A DNA stretch of 64,000 bases from JANMJD01 sp963828405 (GCA_963828405.1 CAWHEG010000031.1:1612001-1676000); one strand, 5' to 3'. Positions 1 through 8,841 are shown, counted from the first letter of the stretch. Numbers and translations are program-made. Notes: generated from the sequence alone by a model not told the origin.

Positions 1-2
1 TG

Positions 3-638
3 AACTGGTGGGCTGCGGGTCAGGGCGGTGACCTCCTGAGCATCGCCGCCGTCTTCCTCGTCGTCGGAGCGGCGATATGTGGTGCATCGGTAGCCGGTGC
101 CGAGTGGAGGGCAGGGACGATGACGACGATGCTCACCTGGATGCCGTCTCGGGTTCGGCTCCATGCTGCCCGCACCTCGTCTGCCGCCCTGCTCGCCTTC
201 ACCATCGGCTTCCTGCTGGAGGTGCTGTTCCTCGCTGCCGCAGCACCTGGGGTAGTGGCCCACGGAACCACTGCCGGAACAGACGCATCGTGGTGGGCCG
301 CGCTCGTGCTGGCGATGTTGCGGATCGCCCTCGTCACCTCGCTCGTCGCCGTCCTCGCCGTGAGCATCGCCACCATCGGACGCAACACGAGCGCGGCGCT
401 GATCGTGCTCGCCGGGTGGGCACTGGTTGGCGAACGCCTGATCGCGGGCTTCTGGCCGAGGCTGGCCCGTTTCATGATCGCCGAGAACACCGCCATCGTC
501 GTACCCTGGGCGCCGTTACGGGACGCCGGCTTCGAACGTCCTCCCATCGTCGCATTCATCACCCTCGTCTCGTATCTGGCGGTGATCGTCGCATCAGCCA
601 CCGCGCTCTTCGCCCGCCGCGATGTGGCGATGACCTGA
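3..638 (+). CDS. ABC-2 type transporter permease, C-terminal part (5' end outside window)
   Basis: The reading frame is already open at base 3 and runs to a TGA at 636-638, so the gene starts upstream of the window. The visible protein has hydrophobic stretches and the segment GAEWRAGTMTTMLTW, which is typical of actinobacterial ABC-2 permease subunits just before the loop between the first membrane helices. Further membrane helices follow to the C-terminus. In this family the permease works with a cytosolic ATP-binding subunit, normally encoded immediately upstream, which would lie outside the window. The substrate cannot be inferred. An internal ATG at 120 falls inside the conserved segment and is unlikely to be the true start. 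Confidence 0.75.
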   Translation, partial: NWWAAGQGGDLLSIAAVFLVVGAAICGASVAGAEWRAGTMTTMLTWMPSRVRLHAARTSSAALLAFTIGFLLEVLFLAAAAPGVVAHGTTAGTDASWWAALVLAMLRIALVTSLVAVLAVSIATIGRNTSAALIVLAGWALVGERLIAGFWPRLARFMIAENTAIVVPWAPLRDAGFERPPIVAFITLVSYLAVIVASATALFARRDVAMT

Positions 639-713
639 CCGAACGACTCTGGTCGCACGTTGGCGCGGCGGGTGAGACCGGCGCTGGACTGCGCCCGCGT
701 GTGCCGGTGATGA

Positions 714-2926
714 TCACGCCTGATCCAGCTTGCGGTACCAGAGGCTGACCGGGGTGGTGGTGTTCCTGTAGTCCGCGACCGTCACGATCACTCCTCCTGC
801 GCCGACGGCGAGGCTGGCGCTGTCGGCGATCAGCTCGTCGGGCAGGGCTTCGTGTGTCCACGTGCGACCATCTCTCGATGTCACGAGTTCGCGGGGCGCG
901 CATGGGCATTGGGGGCCGCCGATGAACCCGGTGAGGTATGCCGCTCCGGCCTCACCGAACGTCATCGACCAGTCGTCGCCATCGACGCCCGACCCGAAGG
1001 ATTCGAGCGCTGTCCCCGAAGTGTCGATCGGCGACGCGCCTTGGGCGGTGATCTCCCAGAACGAGCGGGGGGTGGTGTTGGAGATGTACACCGCCCGGTT
1101 CGGGCCGGTCCGCAGTTCGCCACCGGGGGGAGCGGCGCACCGGTCCCGGTGTCGATGATCTCGTTCCAGACGATCCCGTCGAACGAGAGCCGCGCCACGA
1201 ACTGTTCGTCACCGGGCGGGCTGGCCGGCTGGCCGTCCCAGCCGACGAGGCCGCCGGCGATGGCGACGAGTCCACCGCGTGGTCGGTCCCCGACGGGTCG
1301 CGGGCCGAATCCGATGTACGGGTCGTCGGCGACTTGCGCATGGTCCCACGTCGATCCATCGGCGGAGATCGCGTAGATCGGATGACTCGATGTGTAGCCG
1401 GGTCCGAGGTCGAGAGGACCGAGCGGGAGGACGACGATGGGATCGCCGCCGCCGAGCGGATGGATCTCGATGGAGTCGAGCCCGTAGCCGATCTGGTTCG
1501 GCCCGTTGCCCATCTGCTGCTGCTCGAACTCCTCGGCCGTCAGATCCAACGCGCCGGCGGCCAGCCGGTCGATCGCCGCCCCGGACTGGTCCCGGGCGGC
1601 GATGATCTCGTCGATCGGCACGCCGAGGGCGGCGGCGAGCACGAGTTCGAGGTTGAGATGGTAGGAGCCCTGGATGACAAGACCGCCGTCTCCGAGGAAC
1701 GTCGTGGTCGTCGAGACGGACTCGACAAACGGTCGGTGCGAGTCGCGGACCGCCAGCGCGACGTCCCGCCGGGTGACGGCGCCGGCTTCGTCGACGATGT
1801 AGATCGTCAGCGACATGTCATCGACCTGCGTGGCCACCACCTTGCCGTTACGGGCCGAGTCGATCCGTGAGAACGGTACCGGGGCGATGGTCGCCCACGT
1901 CGTGCCATCATCGGACCGGGCGAGCTCGGTCCCGCTCGGGCCGTCGGTGACGGCGAAGAACGATCGGCCATCGCTCACCACCTCGGGCCAGAACCTGGAC
2001 AGTTCGAGCCCCTCGATCCGCCTCCACCCGGTCGGCTCCACCAGGGCGGACCCGTCGGCAGCGGGCGCTGTGAGCGTGGCGGCCCATTCGTCGGCGAGGC
2101 GGGCGAGCAGTTCGCCGTCGGCGCGGGCCGTTTCGATCGTGGCATCGTCGCCTGGTGGCCCGCTGACGACTTCGACAACATCGGGGTGGTTGGCAGCAAC
2201 CCATCGATGGAAGTCCTGACAGCAGTCGAGGTAGTCCGGGGAGCCGATCTCGCGGTTCCAGTCGTGGATCCCGTCGACAGCGATCATCAAGGTGAGGGTG
2301 ATCGGCACCGGATCGAGACCACCGGCGCGGGTCACGGCGTCCTGGTCGCCGAGCGTGCATACGACCGTCGTCGCGTCGGTCGGCGATCCGGGTTCGCTGG
2401 CCGGCGGCCCGGGCCGGTCCGCGACTGCACAGGAACGGTCGATCAACTGTGATCGTTGGCCAGCGTTCCACGCCAGGTAGGTCTCGAAGTCCTGGCGCGT
2501 GTGGGTGTGACTACCGCCGATCCAGCTGTACGAGAAGGTCGAATCGGGAACGAACAGGGCGAGCACCCCGTCGGCATCGCCGGCGTTGTAGCGCTCGACG
2601 ACGTCGCCGGCGACCGCCAACGCATGCTCGGAACCGAACGGCACCTGGTCACCCGCCGGTGTGCCGGCGACACCTGGAGGCGTCTCGTCGCCTGAGCGCA
2701 CCACCACGATGCCGATCACGACCAGCACGGCGGCGGCAGCGGCGCCAACCGTGCCACCAGCCCACCAGTTCCGCCGCCGCTCGGGCTGCTTGTCGTCAGC
2801 AATCTCGACCATGGTCACCTCCCGTTCCGTCTCGCCGCGGAGCACCGCGGCGAGATCGACCGCACCCTGATGGTGATCGACATCGGTGAAGTACTTGCTG
2901 ATCTGATCGGTCAACGACGTGCTCAC
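714..2926 (-). CDS. Membrane-anchored anti-sigma-like protein with large ectodomain; apparent frameshift
   Basis: The GTG start at 2926 overlaps the stop of the ECF sigma gene (GTGA), so the two are probably translationally coupled. About 55 cytosolic residues are followed by one membrane helix (around residues 57-76) and a large outer domain. The first part of that domain looks SnoaL/NTF2-like. It is followed by repeated S-x-D-G-x-x-W motifs (DDGTTW, ADGSTW, FDGIVW, RDGRTW) typical of BNR/sialidase-like beta-propellers. Genes in this position usually encode regulators of the sigma factor. In one frame the product degenerates after about residue 590, near base 1130, while the natural continuation (ELRTGPNRAVYISNTTP) is in the next frame and ends at 714. 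The switch sits at a run of six G at 1125-1130, and one more base would restore the frame. This is either a consensus error or a real mutation. Confidence 0.7.
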
Positions 2927-3387
2927 AACTCCACCCCCAACGACCGGCGGAGCCGGGCCAGTCCCCGCTCGGCATGGTTCTGCACCGTCGATTTGGCCGT
3001 GCCCAACAACTCCGCCACCTCACTCAACGACCACCCATAGCCGTAGACCAACGTGATCACGACCCGCTGGCGTTCCGCCAGACGGGCGATCGCATCCGGC
3101 AACCTGGGCTCGACATCGGGCAAACGCGCACTCACGACGGGCACGAACACGGGCCGACGCCGAGCACTACGACGAGCCATGTTCCGGCCCACCCCGTAGA
3201 CGTAACCGACCCGATTCTCCTTGACGCTCACCACATCCCAATGCACCCAGGCGTAGGCCAAGGCGTCCTCCGCCACGTCCCTGCCCAGCTGCGGACCGAA
3301 CGACGCCGTCAACGTGTGACGAAGCTGCGGCTCAGCCAGCTCAGCCCACTTCGTGAACGAATCGACGAGGCTGTCGTTCAACAACAC
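2923..3387 (-). CDS. ECF-type RNA polymerase sigma factor
   Basis: This is a short sigma-70 family protein of 154 residues. Region 2 is recognisable (AEDALAYAWVHWD and the following GYVYGVGRNMARR). Region 4 carries a helix-turn-helix (LAERQRVVITLVYGYGWSLSEVAELLGTAKSTVQ, seen as adjacent segments), ending in RGLARLRRSLG. It would direct RNA polymerase to a small regulon under control of the membrane protein encoded by the next gene, with which it shares a GTGA overlap. The start is GTG at 3387. ECF operons are usually autoregulated, and the 215-base gap upstream (3388-3602) is the natural place for its promoter, but I could not pick out convincing -35/-10 boxes. Confidence 0.85.
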   Translation of the reverse strand: MLLNDSLVDSFTKWAELAEPQLRHTLTASFGPQLGRDVAEDALAYAWVHWDVVSVKENRVGYVYGVGRNMARRSARRRPVFVPVVSARLPDVEPRLPDAIARLAERQRVVITLVYGYGWSLSEVAELLGTAKSTVQNHAERGLARLRRSLGVEL

Positions 3388-3602
3388 CGCACCCCCGATC
3401 AGGTCTCACCCGACAAGTGCGCGAACACCGCCCTTCGTACCACACGAACCGGGCGATTTCCCCGAAAAAGGTCGCCTCCCCTCGAACATGATCGAGACCG
3501 TCACCAACTCGGCTTCGGACCGCTCGGCAAGATCCCGGTCCCGGGCCGTTCGGGGCGGACCAGCCGGAACCGATCATCCGGCCGCCACGCCATGGTTCTG
3601 GA

Positions 3603-4718
3603 TCAGTCGTCGTCGAGACCGTATTCGGCCAGCAGCACGGGCCGTCGCTCGTCGATCGAGCGATGGGCTGCAGCCCCCATCGCCACCGACCACAGACCGT
3701 CGTCGACCGTCACCTCGGCGGGACGGCCGCCGTGCAGGCAGTCGATGAACCGCCGGTGCTGGACGAAGGACGCCCCGTGGTGAAAGCCCGGGTAGACGCC
3801 TTCGGCGAGCGGGGCGGGCACCTGGCGGATGCCGGAGCGGTCGCGTGGCCCGACCCACACCGTTTCGCCGGGGACGGTCGCCTCGAGCTTGCCCCCGTCG
3901 CCGACCACGCTGAGCTCCTGCTCGAATCGGCCGCCCTCGGCGAACATCGACAGGTCGAGCATGCCGCGCACGCCGTTGGCGAACTCGACGATCACGTAGG
4001 CGTTGTCGAGCATGTCGGCCCGCCGCCCGTCGTAGACCTCGTCCAGGTGGTTGACGTCCTGGCCGCCGGAGGCCATCACCCGCACCGGGTCGGCCCCGGC
4101 CAGCAGGCGCATCAGGTCGAAAAAGTGGCAGCACTTCTCGACCAGGGTGCCGCCGGTGTCGGCGGTGAATCGGTTCCAATCGCCGACCTTGCGCAGGAAC
4201 GGGAAGCGGTGCTCGCGGATCGCCACCATCCGGGTCGTGCCGGCCACGCCGGTACCGACCTGGTCGATCAGCGCGGCGACCGTCGGCATCCAGCGGTACT
4301 CCAACCCGACCCACGTCATCGCCCCCCGCCCCGCAACCCTGCGGCGGATCGTCAGGGAGTCCTCGACGGTCGTGCACATCGGCTTCTCGACCATCACGGC
4401 CAGGTCGGTGGCTAGCACATCGTCGAGGATCGCCGCATGGGTGAAGTTGGGGGTGGCGATGACGATGGCGTCGAGGTCGTCGCGCTCGAGCAGTGCGCGG
4501 TGGTCGTGGTAGGTGTCGACGGCCCGCCCGACGCACGCCGCGCCCCACTCCAGCGACGCCGGTACCGGGTCGGCGAGGGCGACGACCTCGGCGCCGTCGA
4601 GATGGGCGATGTCGAGCGCGTGCTCGCCACCCATCATCCCCGAGCCGATGATCCCGTAGCGGACCGTCGGCCGCCGGTTGCTCACACCGTGATCGGACAC
4701 TCCCGGATTCTCGCCCAT
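3603..4718 (-). CDS. Gfo/Idh/MocA family NAD(P)-dependent oxidoreductase
   Basis: This 371-residue protein has an N-terminal Rossmann fold (GIIGSGMMGGEHA near residues 22-34). The diagnostic MVEKPM motif of the family follows, and a C-terminal dimerisation and substrate domain contains TGGTLVEKCCHFFDLMRLL, where the H-x-x-D pair is usual in inositol- and sugar-dehydrogenase relatives. It probably oxidises a hydroxyl of a cyclitol or sugar acid; the substrate is not predictable. It is transcribed divergently from the interrupted caiB gene with 44 bases between the starts. Other in-frame starts (GTG at VSDHG and VSNRR) are possible because the first residues are not conserved in the family. Confidence 0.88.
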   Translation of the reverse strand: MGENPGVSDHGVSNRRPTVRYGIIGSGMMGGEHALDIAHLDGAEVVALADPVPASLEWGAACVGRAVDTYHDHRALLERDDLDAIVIATPNFTHAAILDDVLATDLAVMVEKPMCTTVEDSLTIRRRVAGRGAMTWVGLEYRWMPTVAALIDQVGTGVAGTTRMVAIREHRFPFLRKVGDWNRFTADTGGTLVEKCCHFFDLMRLLAGADPVRVMASGGQDVNHLDEVYDGRRADMLDNAYVIVEFANGVRGMLDLSMFAEGGRFEQELSVVGDGGKLEATVPGETVWVGPRDRSGIRQVPAPLAEGVYPGFHHGASFVQHRRFIDCLHGGRPAEVTVDDGLWSVAMGAAAHRSIDERRPVLLAEYGLDDD

Positions 4719-4762
4719 GGCGATCTGGCGTAGCGTGTCCAGGGTTCGAGGAGGGGGACGAG

Positions 4763-5415
4763 ATGCCGGGGCCGCTCGCAGGAATCAAGGTCGTCGACGT
4801 GTCGGCGGTGATCTCCGGGCCGATGTGCCGCCAGATCCTCGCCGACCAGGGAGCCGACGTGCTCAAGGTCGAGCCGCTGGGCATCGGCGACCTGACCCGC
4901 ATGGGCGGTTACCGGGTGGGCACGATCACGGCGATGTACGGGGCGGCCAACCGGGGCAAGCGATCGGTCGCCCTCGACCTCTCGCAAGCCGCCGGGGTCG
5001 AGGCGTTCAAGGCGTTGATCGCCGACGCCGACGTGGTCGTGCAGAACTTCCGCCCAGGCGCCGTCGAGCGGATGGGCATCGGCGCCGACGACCTCCACAC
5101 GGTCAACCCGCGCCTGGTCTACGTCTCGATCAGCGGTTTCGGCCCGACCGGTCCGTATGCGGCGTGGCGACCCGATCATCCAGGCCGTCGTCGGTCTGCC
5201 GTCGATCCAGATGAGCCAGGAGATCCCGATCCCCGACCTCGTGCGCACGCTGGCCTGCGACAAGGCGACGGCCTACACCGCGGCCCAGGCGATCACCGCC
5301 GCGCTGTTCGCCCGGGCGATGGGCAGCGCAGGGGGCAGCACCTGGAGATCCCGATGCTCGACTCGGCCCTCTACTTCCTCTGGCCGGACGTGTTCATGCG
5401 CCACTCCCAGGACCT
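4763..5415 (+). pseudogene. CaiB/BaiF-family CoA transferase, 5' part, interrupted
   Basis: A strong ribosome site (GAGGAGGGGG) precedes the ATG. The N-terminus is classic for family III CoA transferases: LAGIKVVDVSAVISGPMC, GADVLKVEP, NRGKRSVALDL, VVVQNFRPGA and GFGPTGPY. The frame then changes near 5160 (the text resumes as RGDPIIQAVVG) and again at the G run 5331-5335 (resuming as GQHLEIPMLDSALYFLWPD). Homology stops near 5415, about 215 residues into a family that normally has 380-400, where the sequence turns into a tyrosine recombinase. The missing last 22 codons are found at 8827-8895. The gene is therefore broken by an insertion that also removed roughly 150 codons, whether or not the two frame changes are real. 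Confidence 0.85.
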
Positions 5416-5747
5416 GGGCCGCAGTCACCGCTCTGCTCGACGAACGGGCACGGCCGACAGGAGGGGCGTTGCTCGTCGACGTCGCCGGTGCCCGTCTCGA
5501 TCGCCATGACGCTGCACGGGCACTCCGACGGCTCTGCCGACGGGCCGGGGTCCCAAGCGTCGGGCCGCACGGGCTGCGCCACACCTTCGTCACCACCGCG
5601 AGGGCCGCCGGCGTCGATCTGCGAGACGTGCAACACGCCGCCGGCCACGCCGACCCCAGGACGACGATGCGTTACGACCACACCGCCGATGACCTCGACC
5701 GGCACCCCACCTACACGTTGGCCACCCACCTGCGCAGCAGGACCTGA
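5416..5747 (+). pseudogene. Tyrosine recombinase/integrase, C-terminal catalytic fragment
   Basis: About 110 residues remain of a phage-integrase-family catalytic domain. They include HGLRHTFVTTARAAG (the H-x-x-R motif), LRDVQHAAGHADPRTTMRYDH (second histidine region and the nucleophilic tyrosine), and a tail ending in THLRSRT. The core-binding domain and the first catalytic arginine are missing because the fragment is joined directly to caiB sequence. The reading frame runs without interruption from the caiB frame, but no start for a functional protein exists. A terminator hairpin and a dif-like palindrome follow immediately, the usual order of an integrase 3' end and its attachment site. 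It cannot be active as it stands. Confidence 0.85.
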
Positions 5748-5760
5748 CCCCCGTACGCGG

Positions 5761-5790
5761 CGGTGCCCCGACCACCGGGCCGGGGCACCG
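5761..5790 (+). terminator. Hairpin terminator after the integrase fragment
   Basis: Perfect 10-base arms CGGTGCCCCG and CGGGGCACCG enclose a 10-base loop, starting 13 bases after the integrase stop. There is no clear T tract, as is common for high-GC actinobacterial terminators. Confidence 0.7.
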
Positions 5791-5805
5791 TTCAGTTCAT
5801 TCCAG

Positions 5806-5831
5806 GGAGCGCATAAGCGGCGTTATGCGCC
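5806..5831. repeat. dif-like palindrome, candidate recombination core site
   Basis: Two 8-base arms, GCGCATAA and TTATGCGC, are separated by the six bases GCGGCG. The left 11 bases (GGAGCGCATAA) differ from the XerC arm of Escherichia coli dif (GGTGCGCATAA) at one position, and the right arm begins TTATG like the XerD arm. An 11-6-11 layout is what XerCD-type tyrosine recombinases use. The site lies 58 bases after the integrase fragment and at the left edge of the AT-richer block. Its role is inferred. Confidence 0.5.
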
Positions 5832-5834
5832 AGA

Positions 5835-6716
5835 TCACCCATCCCAGATATTGCGAGCCTGCCCTATCTCAAGAGCGTGACCGTCAACCCATGAAGTGGC
5901 GATAGGCATCAGGATTTCTGCTGCATCATCTGTCAATTTCTGGCGGCATTCCGCGTCGGCAAGGGCGACGTTACGCTCAGCTTCCTGAGCACGTGGAAGC
6001 AACTTTGCATACTCCGACGAGCGGGGATCCACATTGTAATATCCGACTCTTCCCAATTCAACTTCAGCGGCGTCCCCAGCGTCATACGGTGACTCGAACA
6101 TAAACCCATGATCCGCTATGCAGGACTTATAAGATCGATTGATGGCATCGAAGGGCAGATCTAAGGATGCTTTAGTTAGCGCACCAAGAAACTGAGACTC
6201 CAGGTCAACACCCAAGGGATTGAGAGGTTCGTCGAACTGTCCAGTGGATGCAGCACTACCGATACATCCATCTAAAGCCGAGTTGTACTCGACCTTACCT
6301 TCTGGAGTTAGCGCCTCGTAAGTATTGGAAACAAAAGGGCTCGGCTCCTCATTGAAGGGAACAGCGACCCCAAACCCCTCGCTCTTCGCCAGCTTAGAGT
6401 CAGGCATGGTCCACCACGATGCCACATACACTTCATCCCTCACCTCCACTTGGGATATCGGTGGGATCTCGTAGACAAACCCCCGGTCGCTCATGCAGGA
6501 CCGGTAGAATTCCTGCTCAGAAACAAGCCGGAAGTTCGTCATTGTGGCTCGATCTTGAGCCGAACCACGGAGGCCTGTCAGAGTGGAGTCCACTAAATAA
6601 AAAAAGCCTTGCGCGCCCTCACTAACCTCAATTTCACCCGAATCACTGGCCGTTCCACCTGAGCACGCCACAAGAGCAAGACCAATAAGCGAGCAGGGTG
6701 CAATCTTCCAACCCAT
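5835..6716 (-). CDS. Predicted lipoprotein of unknown function
   Basis: The 293-residue protein has a short lipoprotein signal (LIGLALVAC, lipobox LVAC with Cys about residue 18) followed by a Ser/Gly-rich linker, so it is likely anchored to the outer face of the membrane. The mature part has two similar Cys-containing segments, FYRSCMSDRGFVYE and SYKSCIADHGFMFE, suggesting an internal duplication, plus a further Cys pair (LDGCIG, DAECRQ). I do not recognise a named family. Similar C-x(3)-D-x-G-F lipoproteins are common in actinobacteria with no known role. It lies in the AT-richer block and its codon use is visibly less GC-biased than flanking genes, which points to recent acquisition. It follows the secreted-protein gene on the same strand. 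Confidence 0.65.
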   Translation of the reverse strand: MGWKIAPCSLIGLALVACSGGTASDSGEIEVSEGAQGFFYLVDSTLTGLRGSAQDRATMTNFRLVSEQEFYRSCMSDRGFVYEIPPISQVEVRDEVYVASWWTMPDSKLAKSEGFGVAVPFNEEPSPFVSNTYEALTPEGKVEYNSALDGCIGSAASTGQFDEPLNPLGVDLESQFLGALTKASLDLPFDAINRSYKSCIADHGFMFESPYDAGDAAEVELGRVGYYNVDPRSSEYAKLLPRAQEAERNVALADAECRQKLTDDAAEILMPIATSWVDGHALEIGQARNIWDG

Positions 6717-6722
6717 TGAGAC

Positions 6723-7240
6723 TTAGCAGCTTGTCGATGCAGGATTGGTACCGCAATACCTGTTTACAACTCCACCTTTGCGAACGAGGCAATTCGCAGC
6801 ACCGTTGCCGCAAGCGGCAACGGTGCTGACATTGGTGCCCACACAGCCGTTCCGCGTGCCGTAGCGGCCCTGCGCATCGGTACCGGTCACTTTGCATCCT
6901 CCGAACTTTGCGCTCCTGTGGGGCTCCCCGCAGTGAAGGCGTTCTGCCAGGTCGAACTGGCCATAGTTCCAGAGGCCGAGTCACAACGCCGAAGAATCCT
7001 CGCGTCATAATGCGGCATTAATTCCGACCAGTCGAACATTGAATCGATACAGACAGAAGTATCAGCGGCCGCATGCGTCAAAGAGACATTTAGACTCGGG
7101 GCGGCAGTGTCGTAGCTTTGAGATACAACGGAAGCCGCACCCACATTATTGGTCTTTGTACCTGAGGCAGCACCTGCCGGTGAGATGTGCCCACAGAAGA
7201 ATAGCAAGCTGATAAGACAGGCGGATATTTTCCTCAACAT
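6723..7240 (-). CDS. Small secreted Cys-containing protein, possibly frameshifted
   Basis: The ATG at 7240 gives a signal peptide (MLRKISACLISLLFFCGHIS, cleavage near SPAGAA). One frame continues to a stop at 6887 (117 residues). However, the neighbouring frame, opened by a TGA at about 6984, encodes a protein-like sequence with LGLWNYGQFDLAERLHC, FGGCKVTGTDAQG, NGCVGT and VNRYCGTNPASTSC and ends with TAA at 6723. A single frame change near 6980 would join the two into a protein of about 170 residues with a Gly/Cys-rich tail. The W-x-Y-G start of this tail faintly recalls lactococcin-972-like bacteriocins, but that is only a hint. If there is no frame change, the short protein stands alone and 6723-6886 is non-coding with a strong hairpin. 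Confidence 0.5.
6797..6828. other. Strong hairpin, terminator-like
   Basis: Perfect 14-base arms CAGCACCGTTGCCG and CGGCAACGGTGCTG enclose the tetraloop CAAG. It lies between the short secreted-protein stop (6887) and the lipoprotein start (6716). It could end or attenuate transcription on the minus strand, or it may be coding sequence if the longer secreted protein is real. Confidence 0.6.
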
Positions 7241-7264
7241 GTCGCTACGGTAGCACAAGGTGCT

Positions 7265-7290
7265 GGAGCGCCTACGACGCTCTCAGCGCC
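7265..7290. repeat. Possible degenerate partner of the dif-like site
   Basis: This 26-base stretch begins GGAGCGC and ends GCGCC like the palindrome at 5806-5831, with the same total length, but only about 6 of the 14 central bases agree. It lies at the right edge of the AT-richer block. It may be a decayed recombination partner or a coincidence. Confidence 0.2.
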
Positions 7291-7316
7291 GTCACGGGAG
7301 TCGTTCGTGAGGCTTT

Positions 7317-7820
7317 TCAGGCCGGCTGAAGGCCGGCGATCAGGAACACCGGCCGCCCCGCCACCTCGACCACCACCTGCCCCTCGACCACCTGGCCACC
7401 GACCGCGTGGGGGGTGGCGGTCACGATTCCCGCCGACGCGCCCTCACCGGCCGTCCCTGTCCAGGTCACGTCGAGGGCACCGGCGGGTTTCACGTCGCCA
7501 CGGGTGATGATCGTGTCAGCCAACACCCGGAACTCGACCGGGACCCCGATCAGTGACGCTACCGGCGCCGACGCCTCCGCCGCCCGTTGGGCGGGCGATT
7601 TCACTTTCGACCCGACCCACCACAACCCGCCCACCAGCAAGCCGGTGAGGACAACAACTGCGGCGATGGGCCGGGGCCACCGGCGCGGCTGACGCTCCCC
7701 GGCCGTAGTCGGATCAGGTGGCGGTGGTTGCGGGGTCATGTGGCCGTCCACCGACGACGGCCCAGCTGCTGGCATCGGTGATGCGCCCGTGTTCGGGGCG
7801 TCGTGGTCGGTGGAAGCCAT
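7317..7820 (-). pseudogene. Membrane-anchored peptidoglycan-binding/efflux-adaptor-like protein, 3'-truncated
   Basis: A Pro-rich cytosolic N-terminus is followed by one membrane helix (IAAVVVLTGLLVGGLWWVG) and then SPAQRAAEASAP and a beta-rich stretch (VPVEFRVLADTIITRGDV, VVEGQVVVEVAGRPVFLIAG). This order is typical of actinobacterial HlyD/peptidoglycan-binding adaptor proteins that accompany ABC exporters, which usually run to 350 residues or more. Here the protein stops at about residue 167, right after the GRPVFL motif, where homologues normally continue into the peptidoglycan-binding region. No exporter genes accompany it. I read it as an N-terminal remnant within the insert; a short functional protein cannot be excluded. 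Confidence 0.6.
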
Positions 7821-7935
7821 CTTGAGCGTGACCTTACCAATTCACCGAAATCCGCATCATCGGCACCCGGGACACACCAATATTGACGCCCGACCATTCG
7901 ATGAGGTTCCGTTCCTGGCTCTTGCATGATCGTCG

Positions 7936-8841
7936 TCAGAATCCGATGTCCAAACCGAGGTCCATCCCGGGTCGCTCGATCTGGATGCGTGGTGGTTCGG
8001 GGAGCCGCACCCGATGAGCAGGTTCCCTCGCCCAGTCCGTGAGGGTCTCGGCGAGTTCTCCGTATTGCTCCCGGATCTCCCAGAACTGCCCCCGGTCGAC
8101 GGCGGTGTCGCGTAGGACGGTGACCGAGACAACCAGGTCGGGTTGGGTGACGGGTTGGCCGGTGGCCCAGTCATGCCAGGTACCGAGTGCTTCGAGCTTC
8201 CGTTCGATCGCGGCCGGGTCGGGTGCGTGCTGGTCGGCGTGGGTTTCACCCCGGTCGGTGCGGTGCCGTTCCAACTGGTTGGCGAGCTGTTGGTGGCGGT
8301 CGATGACGGGGGCGTGCTGGTCCCGGACCGCCTTGTACGCGTCGGCGAGTTCTTGGTGCTCGGCCTTTGCTTCGGCAGCGGTGCGTTCGGTGCGGCGTCG
8401 TTCCAACCAGCCACCGGCCCGCATGTGCGCATTGTTCGCCGCGTACACCCGGCTCTGCGCCGCCTGCTCCAACTCCCGAGCAGCCGAGATCTCGCGCTGC
8501 GGCCCAACCGTTGCTTGGCGGGCTTGTTCGACGACCGGAGCCAATCCCTCGCACTCGACCTTGGCACGGTTCCGGCGGGCGCTGATCTCCTGCCGACGGG
8601 CGTGGGCCTTGTCGAGATCGTCGGCGACGTCGTTGAACAGCTCCCCGAACCATTCCGGCACCGCAGCCCGGGCCACCAACCTCGGGGGCGGTGGCGGGGT
8701 GGGTGCTCGGGCTGGTTCGGGTTGCCAGACAGGTTCTTGTGACAGCTCGGGTAGTTCCGGCACTCGGGTGGTGGCGAGCGCGGGTGGTTGGTGTCGGTGG
8801 TGGGGGAGGTGGGTGATGGCGGGGGTGTGCTGCGCGAGCAC
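7936..8841 (-). pseudogene. C-terminal fragment of a plasmid-type protein, possibly a MobF relaxase
   Basis: About 295 residues, Pro-rich at first and then a long Arg/Glu/Ala-rich coiled coil (ARRQEISARRNRAKVECE, AGGWLERRRTERTAAEAKAEH), ending in RPGMDLGLDIGF. Its length, composition and position next to an integrase fragment suggest the tail of an actinobacterial conjugative relaxase, but the relaxase and helicase domains are absent, so this is a weak assignment. The GTG at 8841 lies inside the antisense of the caiB remnant, and real sequence probably begins near 8826. The frame stays open further upstream only as antisense of caiB. The 5' part of the gene was therefore lost at the right junction of the insert. 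Confidence 0.4.

Larger units (their letters stand above)
5416..8826. mobile_element. Foreign insert in caiB, remnant of a plasmid or integrative element
   Basis: Recognisable caiB sequence ends near 5415 and resumes at 8827 with its last 22 codons, so what lies between is an insertion. The genes at both ends of the insert are themselves cut: a tyrosine recombinase lacking its 5' part on the left, and a coiled-coil protein that may be a relaxase tail, also lacking its 5' part, on the right. Between them are a terminator, a dif-like palindrome, a block that is clearly AT-richer than its surroundings (about 5.8-7.26 kb) and a truncated membrane protein. This fits capture of a piece of plasmid or ICE DNA with loss of about 450 bases of target. 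Exact ends are inferred from protein homology and may be off by some tens of bases. An assembly chimera is the main alternative. Confidence 0.65.

Noticed and set aside
3388..3602. Small gene between the sigma factor and the oxidoreductase
   Set aside because: Both strands have only short biased frames with no start supported by a ribosome site; likely promoter space.
7007..7019. Palindrome TAATGC-G-GCATTA in the secreted-protein gene as a second recombination site
   Set aside because: Its arms and spacing do not match the dif-like site at 5806-5831 and it is inside the coding region.
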